DNA from: Isoetes taiwanensis
Taxonomy: Eukaryota > Streptophyta > Lycopodiopsida > Isoetales > Isoetaceae
Direction: 5' to 3'
DNA: 64,000 nt
Assembly (NCBI GenBank): GCA_021234155.1
Contig: JAJEKV010000064.1
Location: forward strand, 2,234,001 to 2,298,000
Below, in pieces: positions 34,801-46,923 of this stretch. The notes beneath the pieces are model-generated. The model was not told the origin of the DNA. It did not search any database and saw only the letters and a list, made by a program, of their open reading frames with translations. Position 1 is the stretch's first letter. Each line of letters starts with the position of its first letter. Both the position numbers and the translations under genes were made by a program.

Positions 34801-36915
34801 GATGTCATAATGGGCTGCAGCGCGCTAACGGGGAAGGCGGCAGATTTGGATGGTATGCGGGAGAGCTTCTCAAGTGGGCGCCCCCCCAATGGTGCCGGTT
34901 CTCACGGCACTCTTCAAGCGAGGGGCATTGCAAGAAGGCTTCCCCATACTTTGGACTTCCGGTAGAGTTGTGCCCATATACAAAGCGGGGACCCCCACAC
35001 CCGACCAACTATCGTACCATTATGGTCGTTCGTCTTTGCCAAGTTGCTTTAGGGATTCTTTGGCGATTGACACTTTGGGTAGAGGATGGAGAAGTCTTGG
35101 GCTTCGCCGCGCTGGGCAGGCTTCCGCCCCGGCATTCTACTATTGACCATATCTTCACTCTGCGAACACTCATAGAGAATAGCCGGAATCGGCCTTGAGA
35201 ATGCATCTTTGTTGCTTTGTGGATTTCGCAAAGGCTTTTGACCACCGGTGCCTCGGGATAAGTTGTGGAGCGATTGGGGCGACTAAAGACCCCGTCGACT
35301 TGCGCAGAATGCTATATCTGAGACTATCTGAGGCTTGCTCGGATTCGTCTCACACTTGTCGGGGGAGCCCGTTGTTAGTAGCATTGGGGTGCGCCGGGGC
35401 TGCCCTCTATCCCCGGCGCTCTTCGGCTTGTACATTGACCAGCTAGAAGAATGGCTAGGCTGAGCACGGGGGCTTTCGGTTGATGCACCACATAATCCGG
35501 CAACTCATATATATGCGATGATGTTGGCTGCTGCATATACCCGGAAGGACATGCAACGCCACACGGATGCTTTGGACACTTTACGCCAATTCAACGACAT
35601 GAGAGTTAACTTGGCCAAGACAAAAGTCTTTGCTGGTCCCATCATCCGGCACCCCGTCTTCCCTCATTCACTTACCCGGCGGGTAGTGGAGGTGGCTCGA
35701 TCTTATAAGTATTTGGGCATTGAGTTTTCTACTACCACACCGGGATGCATCCATCGGGTTACGGGTCTTTGCCAGCCGGAAAGCCCACGTATGCAATGCA
35801 AAACAACGATCACAAGGCGTGAGCTATATGCATGGGGACACCAGGCACACTTGTTGAGGGCCTTGGTTGAACCGGTCCTCCTCTATGGGGCAGAAGTGTG
35901 GGGGCGGTGATATCCCTCACCACTTGGAATGATCTAGAGCGGTGTGAAAGCTTTTCTTGGCCCGGGCGGGAGTGAAATCCACGGTCCCATATCAGATCTT
36001 GCTCCAAAGAGGCGGGCTTCCTTCCATTCTGAGGGTCTGCTTATTTGGAACGTCACATTATTTACTTCCGGAAGGTGGTGGCTATGGATGAAGCCCGGCT
36101 GCCCAACCTTGCTTTGGCAGTGGCGATGGGCCCCTTGATGACTCAAAGCTTCTTTGGAAAGACAAAGCAAGCCCGGTGGTTTCGCTATGGAATGTGCAGG
36201 CACGGATGTGGACCCAGTGCATACACCGAAGGAACGCGCTGCCTTGAAGCGATACTTGGATGCTTGCTTCATGGCCAAGCTTTGGGATGCAGAGGCCTGT
36301 CACATGTCAAGGTGGCAAATTATCGGCGTGTGAGTTAATCCCATGCTCACGAGGGCCCCCACACCACTACTGCGCACCCATCTACCCATGAAAAAGCGAG
36401 GGTGATTGCTTCCATTCGCGAGGAGCACACCACCTCCGCATTGAGGCGGGGAGATGGATTCGGGAGCAGCGTGAGGACAGAGTCTGTCGGTCTTGTCAGC
36501 GGCGCCATTGAGGATGAAAGTCACGCCCTCCGGGCTGTCCGTGTCTGAGCATATCGGGGCTCGGTATGCTCGGTTAGTTATGCCCCCATCGGGCCTTGCA
36601 TGAGCTAACGCGAGCACGACCTCTGTAGGCTTGTTGGGATCATTACCTCAGGGGAGGTAATGGATCACAGCGGACTTCAGTTATGCCCCCCGTCAGGCAT
36701 TAACCTCAATTTGTACTTGTGATTATGTATATAAGCATGCGGTATGTCAAAGGCATCCTTATTGCTACTAAGGTTTTTCCCAAAAACCCTTGGTGGGGTT
36801 TTTAATCACGGTAGTAATATCGCCTGCTTTGCTCTCTCTCTCTTTGTACTTGGGTCCCATAGGCCAGTTGGTCTCCGTGGACGATAAAATCATATTCTAT
36901 TCTATTCTTATTATT
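31862..36915 (+). mobile_element. degraded non-LTR retrotransposon (LINE), clade unassigned
   Basis: The base composition switches to GC/CGG-rich at about 31860 and back at about 36650. Endonuclease and RT motifs are on the plus strand in the right order, preceded by a region of about 1.4 kb (31.9-33.3 kb) that may be ORF1 (basic, Pro/Arg-rich, many frame changes). After 36650 there is a 3' untranslated part ending in TATTC-type repeats (36890-36912). The RT wording (FVDFAKAFD, YKYLGIEF, LVEPVLLYGAEVWG) is unlike ordinary plant L1 and closer to other LINE clades. Confidence 0.75.
33470..35910 (+). pseudogene. LINE ORF2 remnant: AP endonuclease and reverse transcriptase
   Basis: Endonuclease pieces are MDMDLIFLMETWEH near 33480-33520 and VILLGDFNARRE near 33840-33880; the latter is the GDFNA motif of APE-type nucleases. 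RT pieces are GKAADLDGM near 34828, VVPIYKAG near 34968-34995, GHSTIDHIFTLRTLIE near 35130-35185, CCFVDFAKAFD with the palm Asp near 35210-35245, a GCPLSPALFGLYIDQLEEW-like stretch near 35395-35455, an IYADD-like segment near 35505-35525 and YKYLGIEF at 35706-35730. A terminal LVEPVLLYGAEVWG lies at 35865-35908. Adjacent motifs are in different frames nearly every 100-200 bp. Part of that may be sequence error at methylated cytosines. Confidence 0.75.
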
Positions 36916-37054
36916 TTTTCTTCATGTTTACACGGTTTTAAATACATTCTTAAGATCCTTCGTTTAGCATTTCATTTCTTTTTTTCTTAAATGTCTCAAA
37001 GATTTTGCAAATGACATTTCTGGTAATATAACTTGCATAGAGGCAGCAGTGAGA

Positions 37055-37160
37055 AATTTGCGATGTTTCCTTTTCTGAACTATCAAAAGAGCATGATCAA
37101 CACTTTTATGTTTAAAACCGAGAAGCGTGCTACCATTGAGATGTCTGGGCGCGGTCATGC
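37055..37160 (-). pseudogene. second PPR-related relic
   Basis: The minus strand reads LLGFKHKSVDHALLIVQKR, close to LFGFKRESVNHALVIVQKRN on the minus strand at 30595-30540. About 80 bp are alignable between the two places. They flank the LINE and its monomer array on opposite sides in the same orientation, so the LINE insertion may have been accompanied by a duplication of the target region. Confidence 0.5.
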
Positions 37161-37315
37161 AAGTGGTACACCCCGTTACTATAATATATCAGATATATGG
37201 AAATTCCTGGTTGTACAAAATAGAATGTTCATCCAGTATTTTGAACACACATGGGAACACACATGTAAAGACACTATGATCATGTTGTGTATCTGTGCGT
37301 GTGTTTAGACGAGAT

Positions 37316-37349
37316 AACAAGGTGACCTAGCAAATGCACTAATGACCTG
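37316..37349 (+). repeat. left terminal inverted repeat of T2
   Basis: Matches the reverse complement of 58784-58817 with a single T/C difference. It is followed by a second A/C-rich block containing 'tttgcaccac', present in shuffled form at the right end. Confidence 0.85.
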
Positions 37350-37822
37350 CGTTTGCACCACAAAAAGGAATCTTTCAAAGATTCCCTAAAAAAACCTAAA
37401 AATTGTCACTTTTGGGGGGTCAATTGAAAAAACAGCCCTCAATTTTGATTTGCGACACCCCTTTTTTGGTCCAAAATTAGAAAACTTTTGTTGTTTTATG
37501 AATTCTAGACACCCAAACAAGCTGTAAAATTGTAGTCACCTTTTAGGAAAATCTTGGAAATACAAGAAAACTAGCAAAATTAAAGAACCATTAAAATCTT
37601 CACAAGAAATGAAAGCAAGATTGGCAAATCTAGGCGTATCTATTTGTTATTACTCAAGATGAACCACAAGGTGCTATGCGCGCATAGGCAACAGAAAAAC
37701 ATTAAAGACCTAACTAACATGTCTGATAGCATTTGGCGCTTATACAAGACATGAAAAAACATGGATAAACTTGGAAGAAGCTATGCGAGCTTGGTAAAGG
37801 CCTTCAACATGTACAAAAAACT

Positions 37823-40800
37823 CTAGCCAAAACTAGGAGTTAACGATGTGCCCACATTTACATTATACAAGAAGTTTACGGCCTTTGAGAAGAGCAGGAT
37901 TAGGAATGTCGTTATACTCGTCAACTCACTCTCCTCATTGTCACTTGAAGTGGTTGAAGAGCTAACCGCTGGAACACTGTCCTCATCCTGAGAAGCTTCG
38001 TCTGAACTATCTTCACAGAAAGACTTCAGTAAGTTAACTGTTGTCGCACGTAGCCTGTTATCAACCTTGAGTGTGAAATCATAAGCCAGCACTTGAGTTT
38101 CGTTCAGGTCCAGATTGTCCATGTGATTCTTATTCATCGTTTTCCGGCCCTTCTTGAAAGGAATTATCACAGGATCATACCGACCAACAAAAGGATCTGT
38201 ATCCTTAGTTTGGTACCAGTGAACCTGACCTTATACTTTTCTCCATGCTGGTCAGTGAGACGAAGGGATTTTTGTCCTTGTTCTTTTCTGTGTAGTCTAT
38301 GGCACTTTTCAGTGGCTGCTGAATAGCCCTTCTCATTACCTTAGTTTCAGGAACATATTTTAAATATTGTAGGCCTGCCTCAGGCTGCCAAGCTTGGGAG
38401 GTGACAAAGTACTTCCCTTGAAGTTGTGCTTTACCGTCCCTGAGAAAAAATTTTACGTGATGTTGAAATGTCAAATTATTCAACTTATGGATAGCAGGAC
38501 CTGTATCACCATGACGTTGGAAAACAAACTCACGAAAATCAAAAGTCTCGCTAAGCACGCCGACAACCGGAGTTGGATTGTAAGCTTGCTCAATCACCTT
38601 TGCACAAAGGAGTGTAGACAAAATGCTTTTTTTCTTCGCAACCGCATAAAAATCTGTTGAACATTTGGTCTATCGATCATGGGTGTGACCCACAAGTAAG
38701 AAACCAACCTTGACCTTTTCGAAAGATACCCATTTCGACCAGCATTGCTTGTGATAAGCAAATAAAACTTGGTTTTGTTTTCTCTAGTAGTATTGTCTAA
38801 GCTGTATGTACAACATTTTGGAGGTGACTTCTCCTTTGCCCGACAAAATCTTATTTAGTATTGTCACCGTGAGGTTAGGATCATTTGTGTATATTCGAAT
38901 AGGTCAAAAATACTACACCTTTGTACAACACCATGAAAGATCATCGCCCCAACCAAATGAAGCCTCAAAAATCGGATTCATCTAAATCCTTTGGAACATT
39001 TACAAAATGGGGAAGTGGCGTCTTCTTTTGATCCATGCCGTCTACCACCACAGACATATATTCGAAAGTGGCCTCTCCAAAGATTTCTTTCTATGTTTTG
39101 CTAGCTTCTTTCTCTCCAATGCTTGAGCCTCTCTCGTGAACTTGCAACTCTTGAGTTTCTCGATGCGCAATTAAGGACATTAGTCGATTACCTTGAAGCA
39201 ATAGTAAGGCTCCGCAGGCTGCTGACTAAGCTTTTGTAGCCGTGCTATGCGTGCATAGGCAAAGCTTGTCGATTACCTTTGAAGCAACAAGAAGGCTCCA
39301 AGAACCGCAGCTAAGCTTTTGTAGCCGTGCTATGCTTGGCAAGATAGGCAAAGCTTGTCAGTACCTTGAAGCAACCTTAAGGCTCCACAGAACTGCAAAA
39401 GCTTTTGTAGACGTGCTATCGCGGCGCACAAGGCGCAGAGCTTCTGAGGGGAAGGGGCGGCTACAAGATTGAAGAGACCTCTTTGTCGCGAGTACTACAA
39501 GATTAAAAAGACCGCTATGCGCGCACATAGACAAACTCAAGACTAAATAGCCGTGCTATGGCGCGATAAGACAATGTCTCTAGTCGTGCTATCGAGAAGG
39601 GATTAGACGAAAGGGACGTACTTTTTTCTAGAATATCCTTTGCCATTGATCGTTTTTCCTTTAATGTGGAGCAGCTAGTACACACCGAAAATCTGTGCCT
39701 CTTCGTCTTGATTCCACAACCTCAAGAAGTAGGAATAGGATATGAACTTCTGACTTGAACTCTGGAAAAGATCCTTGTACATGCTGTAGACTTCCTTCTT
39801 AGTAATCTTGTATGTCGGATGATATCTGAGAATTTGTTTGGAAGTCGCTCACGATTAGAGTCAAAGAAACCTACCAGCCAAGCTTTTGCTTCTAGGCAGT
39901 ACATACCGACAACTTTCTTTGGGTGTGAATAGTCATCAATGCACGGATTCCTGTCTAACCTCTTTTGCACTCTTGACATGCGACAACTTCCAATGGCATG
40001 TATTCTTTTAAAAGCAAGTTGGCACACTGTGTTGCTCGAAACATAGTATGAAAAATTGTCTCCAACTTCAGGCCTTACAATGTAGGCCAAGTACAACTCT
40101 TGATCACCTTTCGACATTGACAAAAACCGTTGTCTTATGTGCCTTAAAGACGAAAATGTAAAGGCCAGTAAGCATTTGTTTTGACAAACAATTGAGTCTC
40201 CTCGGCTTTCTCATGTAAAGGCGGTCCCATCAATCGCTCGCGCGCCGCGGTTCTAAAAGCTTTTCTTGTGGGATCCCTCTTAAATCTTTTCGCGACCGCT
40301 GTCAGACGGGTTTTCAACTGCGGGACTTTTATTACGGCGATTAATGCGTGGTAGGTCTTTCAGAGTGCGAGCTGCGTCTTCAAACGGGGTCATTAGCCTT
40401 GTCGCCCTCAGCGGAAGTGCAGTGCAATCAGCAAATAATGTTCTCGACTTTCTCTTGAGAACTTGAAGGTCTTCCTCGAAGCCCTTTACGTTAAAGAAGG
40501 GCCGGAAGCCGCTTGACACGTCTCTCTCCTTGAGAATCTACAATATATTGCAGCGATTCATGTAGTTCCCGGAGAGGTGAAGGAGTATAAAAATAGAGTG
40601 AGTACGTTGAGTAGGGGAAGAAGAGAAGATGCCATTGATTGTGGTGGGGAGGGTGTTTTAAAAGCGGACGAATCTTTGTAAAAGCGTGTTTTGGAGATGG
40701 AGTTTGAAAAGAGGTAGACACTGCAGTAGATGTAAGGGAGGGAGATGGTGTGGAGGAGGTAGCATCGGGAGAAGCGTATCGAAGTGTTCTTCATCGTCAC

Positions 40801-40893
40801 CCTCTTGGTGTGGGTGTGTTGTAACGACCGCGAGTCAATATTGCCACATGCGGGAGGACTTGAAGTAAAAACGTCTTCGTCATCGCTCTTCAT
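37823..40893 (-). pseudogene. T2 transposase (DDE type), decayed
   Basis: The minus-strand blocks in order are as follows. 40519-40280 (SSGFRPFFNVKGFEEDLQ) is followed by 40123-39722 with VCQLAFKRIHAIGSCRMSRV, a helix-turn-helix-like Cys/Arg segment. Near 39060-39005 is MSVVVDGMDQKKTPLPHF, whose Asp fits the first catalytic acid of this family. Near 38799-38764 is LDNTTRENKTKF, with the second Asp followed by ENK, and near 38695-38672 is VGHTHDR. The C-terminal region is at 38621-38205, and an acidic tail (SSDEASQDEDS) at 38170-37823 ends it. The pattern DGMDQ...DNTxxENK...VGHTHxxID is known to me from uncharacterised eukaryotic transposases. Frameshifts occur between blocks, for example near 39820 and 38700. 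Some gaps may be introns because palindromes lie in them, as in the partner gene. Confidence 0.65.
39187..39470 (-). repeat. three tandem copies (about 85-90 bp) each holding a palindrome-like core
   Basis: Units start near 39187, 39269 and 39359 with 'ttaccttgaagcaa', run through 'aaggctcc', 'aagcttttgtag.cgtgctat' and end 'ggcaaagcttgtc'. The cores are GCTATGCGTGCATAGGC (39244-39260), a looser GCTATGCTTGGCAAGATAGGC and a decayed third. They look like an amplified binding-site cassette in the left arm of T2. Confidence 0.7.
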
Positions 40894-41015
40894 TGCTGCA
40901 CAAGGAAGAGTGACTTGTTTCAGCCATTAAACCCTCTCCCTTCAAACCTGCAAGTCTACATGCCCATGCGCGCATAGAAAAGCAGTTACAAACGTAATAT
41001 ACACTAGTTGCCCAT

Positions 41016-42649
41016 TGTGACGCTCCACCGCTAAACTTTACGGCGCCCGCCGCCTTCGGGCAGGGAAATCCCCATCCGGCTCATCAACCGCATGGGCCCT
41101 TCGTCTACCCCGCACTCTGAGATGACTCTTAGTGCGGGAAGGGAACACGAAGGTGTCTTGCGCGCCCTTCCCCTATGGGCTCCTATAACAGCGGAAGCGA
41201 TAACACGTCAGAACTAGCATCAACATATACAAATACTACCTCGAAGGGTAGTGCATCACTCATAATCCAAGGCAAAGATGATAAACACGAACCATAAAAC
41301 ATGAGAGCTCCTACCCCGGCTCGGACTTCGTGGGAGGATGACCGACCGGCCCTAGGCCTCAAGATAAAGCGGGACCGAGTCGTGGCAATGGCGAGGGCTG
41401 GCATAGAACAATGGCAAGGGTTGACCACTCCATCCGCCCCTCCTGTGCATACTATCTGCGGATGGGCTAGATCAGGCTCTGACGGGACTCTAGCCTTCGG
41501 ACACGCAATCCCATGGCATCACCCATCGGGACTACTCCGGGTTGCATCTCCCCGTCCGCCCGAGGCGGGGAAAGGTTTCATCTCCCTTTCCGGGATCTAG
41601 AGGTGCCGGGCGGCTAGAGAATCGTGGCGACACCGCGGTTCGTACTGTGTACCCCCAAAAGCGAGAGCCAAGCCAACACTTGCGGCTCTCGAGGAAGTGG
41701 CAACACCATTGCCCGGGAGGTGTCGGACCCCATGCTCGGCCCACAAGTGACCGACCATAAGCCTAGCCCACTATGGGATCCCCGAAGCCCCCCCTCGGCG
41801 GGGATCCTCCCTCCACTTTCCCTCTAGCCCGTTATGCGGGTGCTGAGTCATATCATAGCCTCAATAGCACTGGTGGGCTTCTATGCCTGAGCAGCAACTA
41901 AAATAGGAACTAAGGGATCTACTCTAGGAGCATACTACATATGGCTCTAGGTCTCTACCCCCCTTCCCAATACAAGAGGAGCAAACATGATCAACCATCA
42001 TCTCATCATCATCACATCATGAGAATAATCATAAGAAGAACATCTTAACCTAATCATACAAATCTAACTAATAGTTAGGGTTCCTTGATTAGGGTTCAAG
42101 ATGTTGAATATGGGTTCTAGGATGGCTCTACTCTAGATACAAGATACTAGCATATCTGGAATACTAATTCCAGATAAGCTATCACGACTACTATTCTACA
42201 TACCTGCTCGGATGCTCTCCCTCGGATCAGGGCCTCCATGGTCTTGACTCCCAAGGCTGCTGCGCCTACTCCAAGAACGAGTCTACCCCTGCTGGGGCTT
42301 TGCACCAGCCTATGCCACAACAAGCGATGTTGAAGCGGGGTTTTGAGCAGTAGGTGAGTCTCACGGGTGCTAGGGCTGGAAAGAGGCCTAGGGTTAGGGT
42401 TTATGCCTATATAAGTTAGGTCCACCTAGGATGCCACGTGGCACCAATCGGTTGAGTCCTGTGTGGCGGTGTCCCAATAGGTTAAGGCCCGTGGATAATG
42501 GCTTAACCTATGGTTGGCTAAGTTATGAGAATAACTTAGCCATGCCCCTAGTGCCACAATCTATGGTATACAAGGCTAAGAAGATAGACTTGTATGGTGG
42601 CGGATCGAGGAATATAATTATTTATAGCGTATATTCCTGGACCGTCACA
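41016..42649 (-). repeat. 3' LTR of chromovirus B
   Basis: 1634 bp, TG...CA ends. The interval 41941-42212 is identical by eye to 53460-53729 of the other LTR. GC-rich parts differ by many small indels. Confidence 0.95.
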
Positions 42650-42660
42650 TTCTCCCCCTT
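42650..42660 (-). other. polypurine tract of chromovirus B
   Basis: The minus strand reads AAGGGGGAGAA directly before the 3' LTR, the expected primer of plus-strand synthesis. Confidence 0.9.
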
Positions 42661-43520
42661 AGGACAATCTTTGTCTCGGCATTGCGCTAAGGTGGTAACG
42701 AACCTTACCTTATGCACAAGCAACAACATGTCATAACCTTTAGTTTGTTTATAGTAATCAAGTTTTATTAGTTCAAGTCAAAAATTTAGGCTATATTTGT
42801 ACTTATACAAAATTATATAGCCTTAACTGCGGTTATTTCTTCACGATAATTCAAAACATTATGGTAAGAGTTATTAGGGTTCATAATCTAAATTATGGCT
42901 CCCCTATCTTCTCGTAATCGCTCCTCGTTGAAGTCCACCTTCTATTTGCACGCAAAAAGGAGCACATTACGTTAGTTTAGTTAATAATTTGTGGTTTTAG
43001 GGGACCACCCCCTTACCTCCTTGGCGAACTACCAGACTCAAGGTTGTCCCTACCTTGCCCAAGATCATGGCCCTTTTAGGGTTTGAGCTTAGGGATCATT
43101 TAAGATGCTCCCGTCATTGCCCATGATCGAGTGCTACCTTGTACTTTCGGTTGCGGTGCCGAAAAGTACCCCCTAGTGCATCATGCCCCACGGGTTTGAA
43201 GCTAGGGGGCGTCTCCGCGATCCCATCATCGGCGCATGATCACTTTAACCTTCACCCATGACCCTCCTACGGCCCGGTGTGCGTACCCCGCATCGTGGCA
43301 TAGAGATCATCCGTCGATGTCCCATCATCGCCCACCATGCCTCATTCCTCACTCACATGACCCTAATGGTCATGCGCACCTCTTGGTGCGTGTGGCCTAG
43401 AGAATGCCCTAAAGGCGTCTCCCATCATCGCCCCCACGATCCAAGGTTACGGCACATGCACCCTAGTAACTAGAATGCATGCGCCGGGCTTAAAACTAAC
43501 TAACAACATACTAGCTAACC
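42661..43520 (-). other. 3' untranslated part of chromovirus B
   Basis: There is no open frame with recognisable content. The right part repeats 'cccatcatcg.cc' and 'ccttagg' motifs (43090-43450). Its position matches the equivalent AT-rich region of chromovirus A. Confidence 0.6.
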
Positions 43521-43539
43521 ACGGCAAGTCGAGAATTCG

Positions 43540-46220
43540 ACCAAGTCGGGAGGCGACTTCGCCCATCAAACTCCTTCATAAACTCACGGGTATTGCTTCT
43601 CCAAGTCTTGCTTCAATACCCATGTCGCATCTTCCACGGGTAAGTGCTTCCACTTAACCAAATCTTTGGGAGGAGGCGAGACCTCCTAGTCTTCTTGAAT
43701 GACTTATCAAGAAGCAATTAGGGCACTATTTCTACTTGCTCCTCCGTCATTTCCAACAAGGTTGGAGTATCCAAAACCTCCTCAGGGTTAGGATTGTGCC
43801 TTTTTAATAAACTTACGTGGAAGACCTTGTGAACCTTAAGATGGGCTGGAAGATCCAACTTGTAAGCTTGAGAGCCCACTCTCTCCAAAATCTTGAACGG
43901 CCCAGCCCACCTAGGGGCAAGCTTCTTGCAGCTCCCAATCCATGGCTTGGCTTGCTTCACCTTTATCTTCAACCAAACGGTGTCGCCTACCTTAAACTCC
44001 CTTACGGTCCTGTGCTTGTCGGCTACACTCTTCTGCCGACTTCTTGCTGCCAATAAATAACCCCTCACTTCCTCCACTAGCTGCTGCATATCCCCTAACA
44101 TCTCTTTGGGATACTTCTACCTTGGACACGAGGATTGTGCGGTGTATCAGGGGTTAAGTAAGCGGTAGCCCGTAATTCACCATGAAAGGAGACATCGAGA
44201 TGACTCACGCCTTGGCACTTGTTGTGGCGAATTCCACCAAGTGGATGTACTCATCCCACTTGACTGCTTGTTCCACACATAGCCGAAGCATGTCTTCAAT
44301 GATCCGATTCGTCCTCTCCCGTCGGCCATCTGTTTGGGGGTGATATCCGCGTGCTCATGGAGAGCTTCGTCTGCGAATGGTGCTGAAGAGGTCTGCCGGA
44401 AGGCACTCATAAACTTGGAATCCCTATCGGATATTATCTCGAGGGCATGCCATGGAGACGAAAATCTCCCTTACAAATAACTTGGCGATTATCTAATGCG
44501 GTGTCGGTAGTCTTGCAAGGCACAAAATGTGCCATCTTAGATAACTTATCTCGACAACCATCAATCGTCCTTGCCTCGAAGAGTTCTAGGGAGACCTGTG
44601 ATGAAATCCATGCTTATGACCTCCCACTTTGCATTTGGCACCCCAATGGCTCAAGAGCACACGGAATCGAAGTTGCTCGCTTTGGTCTGTGACATAGCGG
44701 CAATCGAATATATGCAGCTATCGCCTCTTCATTCACGGCGGAAGTAGCTACCCGAATTTTGAAATAGGTCTTCATGAAGCCCGGCATGCCCTGCTATTGG
44801 GCTGTTATGTGTGTCATGAAGAATTAACTTCCTTCGCTGATGATTGGGCACACACAACTTATGCTTGTGATACAACAGGTTGCCTTCCTTCTTATAATGC
44901 TTGAAGGCTTCCGCTCCTTATCATTGCGGCTTCCTTGGAAAGGCTTTCCCATACCTCCTTGAAGTCCACATCTGTTGGCAAGGACTCCTCAATCTTCTTG
45001 CCAAACTCACTCGAAAGAGTGGAAATCGCATTACAATGCGTCCTTGTCTGAAATGGTCTCCTGGAGAGGGCATCTGCTACAACATTAAGCTTACGGGGCT
45101 TATATATAATATCAAAATCATACTCCTCAAGGAATTCCATCCACCTTCTTTGCCTTAAGTTGAGGAGTGGGTGGGTGAAAAAGATCTTGAAGGCTCGGTG
45201 ATCGGTATCCAAGCTGAAACTTCCTTCCCGGCCAGATAATGCCTCCATATCTTCAATGCCACGACAATGGCTAGCAGCTCGATCATGGGTTGGGTAGCGT
45301 TGCTCGGCGTCGTTCATCTTCTTCGAGTCGTAGGCGACTACCCTTCCTTCTTGCATCAAGACTGCCCTGTTGCTATCTTGCTTGCATCTGTTGCTACCAA
45401 CTTATCTTTACTCGGATCCGGGAGAACAAGCACTGGTGCTGTTGTTAAGGCCTCTTTAAGCTTCTCAAAAAGCTTGGACTTTCTCTAACCAATGGCTAGC
45501 CCAATCCTTAATCTTCTTGGCCTTAGTGAGGTCCGACAAGGGGCGCCCACTTAGCAAAGTCCTTCACGAACTTTACGTAATATCCCGCCAATCAGAAAGC
45601 TTCTTACTTACGCCACATTCCTTGGAGCTGGCCAATCAACTATGGCCTCAATCTTAGATGGATCGTGGAGATTCCCTCGGATGTTACTACATGCCCCAAG
45701 TACTCCTTTCGGCACTGTTGCAAAGTGGCACTTAGAGAGCTTCCCATACTGGTAGATGGCGTCTCAACTTCTCCAACACTTTCACGAGATCGACAATGCT
45801 CCTCAAGGGACTTTTTGTAGATTAGGATGTCGTCGAAGAAGACAATAACAAACTCATCCAAGAAGTCTCACGAAGATGTCGATTTCATGAGGCATAAGCG
45901 TTCTTTGGAGCATTCGATAGTCAAAGGGCATTCTTGTAAACTCAAAGTGACCATACAGCGTTAAAGCGGTCTTATGGATATCCTCTTCTTTTATTCTTAT
46001 CGATGGTATCGACCTCAAATCAATTTTAGAGAATACCTTTGCTCCTTATGGCGGTCCATTAGGTCATACGCCCTTGGCAATGCATACTTGTTCTTTATAA
46101 ATGCGCTTATTAAGTTTGGCGATAGTCTATACACATTCTTAAGGTCCCATCTTTCTTCTTCACAAAGAGTATAGGTGCTCGAAAGGAGACACACTTGCTC
46201 TTATAAATCAAGCTCGAGCA
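43540..46220 (-). pseudogene. pol: chromovirus B pol: RT - RNase H - integrase - chromodomain
   Basis: The RT palm with [12 protein letters not shown] lies at 45861-45640. RNase H and its connection lie at 45359-44892 (VVAYDSKKMNDAEQRYPTHD, FLEEYDFDIIYK, LNVVADALSRR). Integrase pieces run through 44850-44100. The integrase C-terminus at 44101-43718 has VGDTVWLKIK and GPFKILERVG followed by KVHKVFHVSLLKRH. A chromodomain remnant at about 43720-43560 has VKWKHLPVEDATWVLK split over frames. It is homologous along its length to chromovirus A. There are frequent one- or two-base shifts, so no intact polyprotein is readable in this sequence. Protease lies presumably at 46.2-46.9 kb but I could not identify its active site. 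Confidence 0.85.
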
Positions 46221-46923
46221 ATTTCTGAAGGCATTGTTTCTTGAGCTCAATCAATTGCAGGGTGCTCATTCTATATGGCGCCTTCTTGGTAGGCCGCATC
46301 CGGAGCCAATGTGATCTCACATTCCACCCCTATAAGGTGGCGGCTGCGGATTTCATCCAGGAAATACATCCTTGAACTCTGAAATAAGCCTTGCTATCTG
46401 CACGGGCAAGCGATTTCCCTTTGGGTCACTTCCATCACCTTGCACGGCTCAAGCTGATTCCATCCTCAAGATGTAATCCACCTTATTCCTTTCTATACTC
46501 TTCCTTAGCTGCTTCAAAGAAATACACTTTGCATAGGAGAATCTAGCTTCTTACCTTTCACTATCAACTTGCTGCCGTGCGGTGCCGTCATGGTGACTTC
46601 ATTCGGTCGCAATCAATCATGGCTTTGGCTGGCTTCAAAATTCCATCCCCACTATCGGATCATATCTTAGATGTCCATGACTTACGCTCCCATCGGCCAC
46701 TTAGCCCCACTAAGGTCTATGTCAAGGTGATCCTCCTCCCCTTAGTGTGCGAATGGCTTGGTTTTGCCATAACTCTTGGCCTTGGCAGACTTCAATACCT
46801 TGTTCTTCATTAGAGCGACCAATCTAGGAGATGCAAAATTATGAGAGCTACGTATCTATAGGGACTACATAAGGATTACTATCTATGATCCGTAGCGGCG
46901 ATGACGGTTGGTGATTCTCTATA

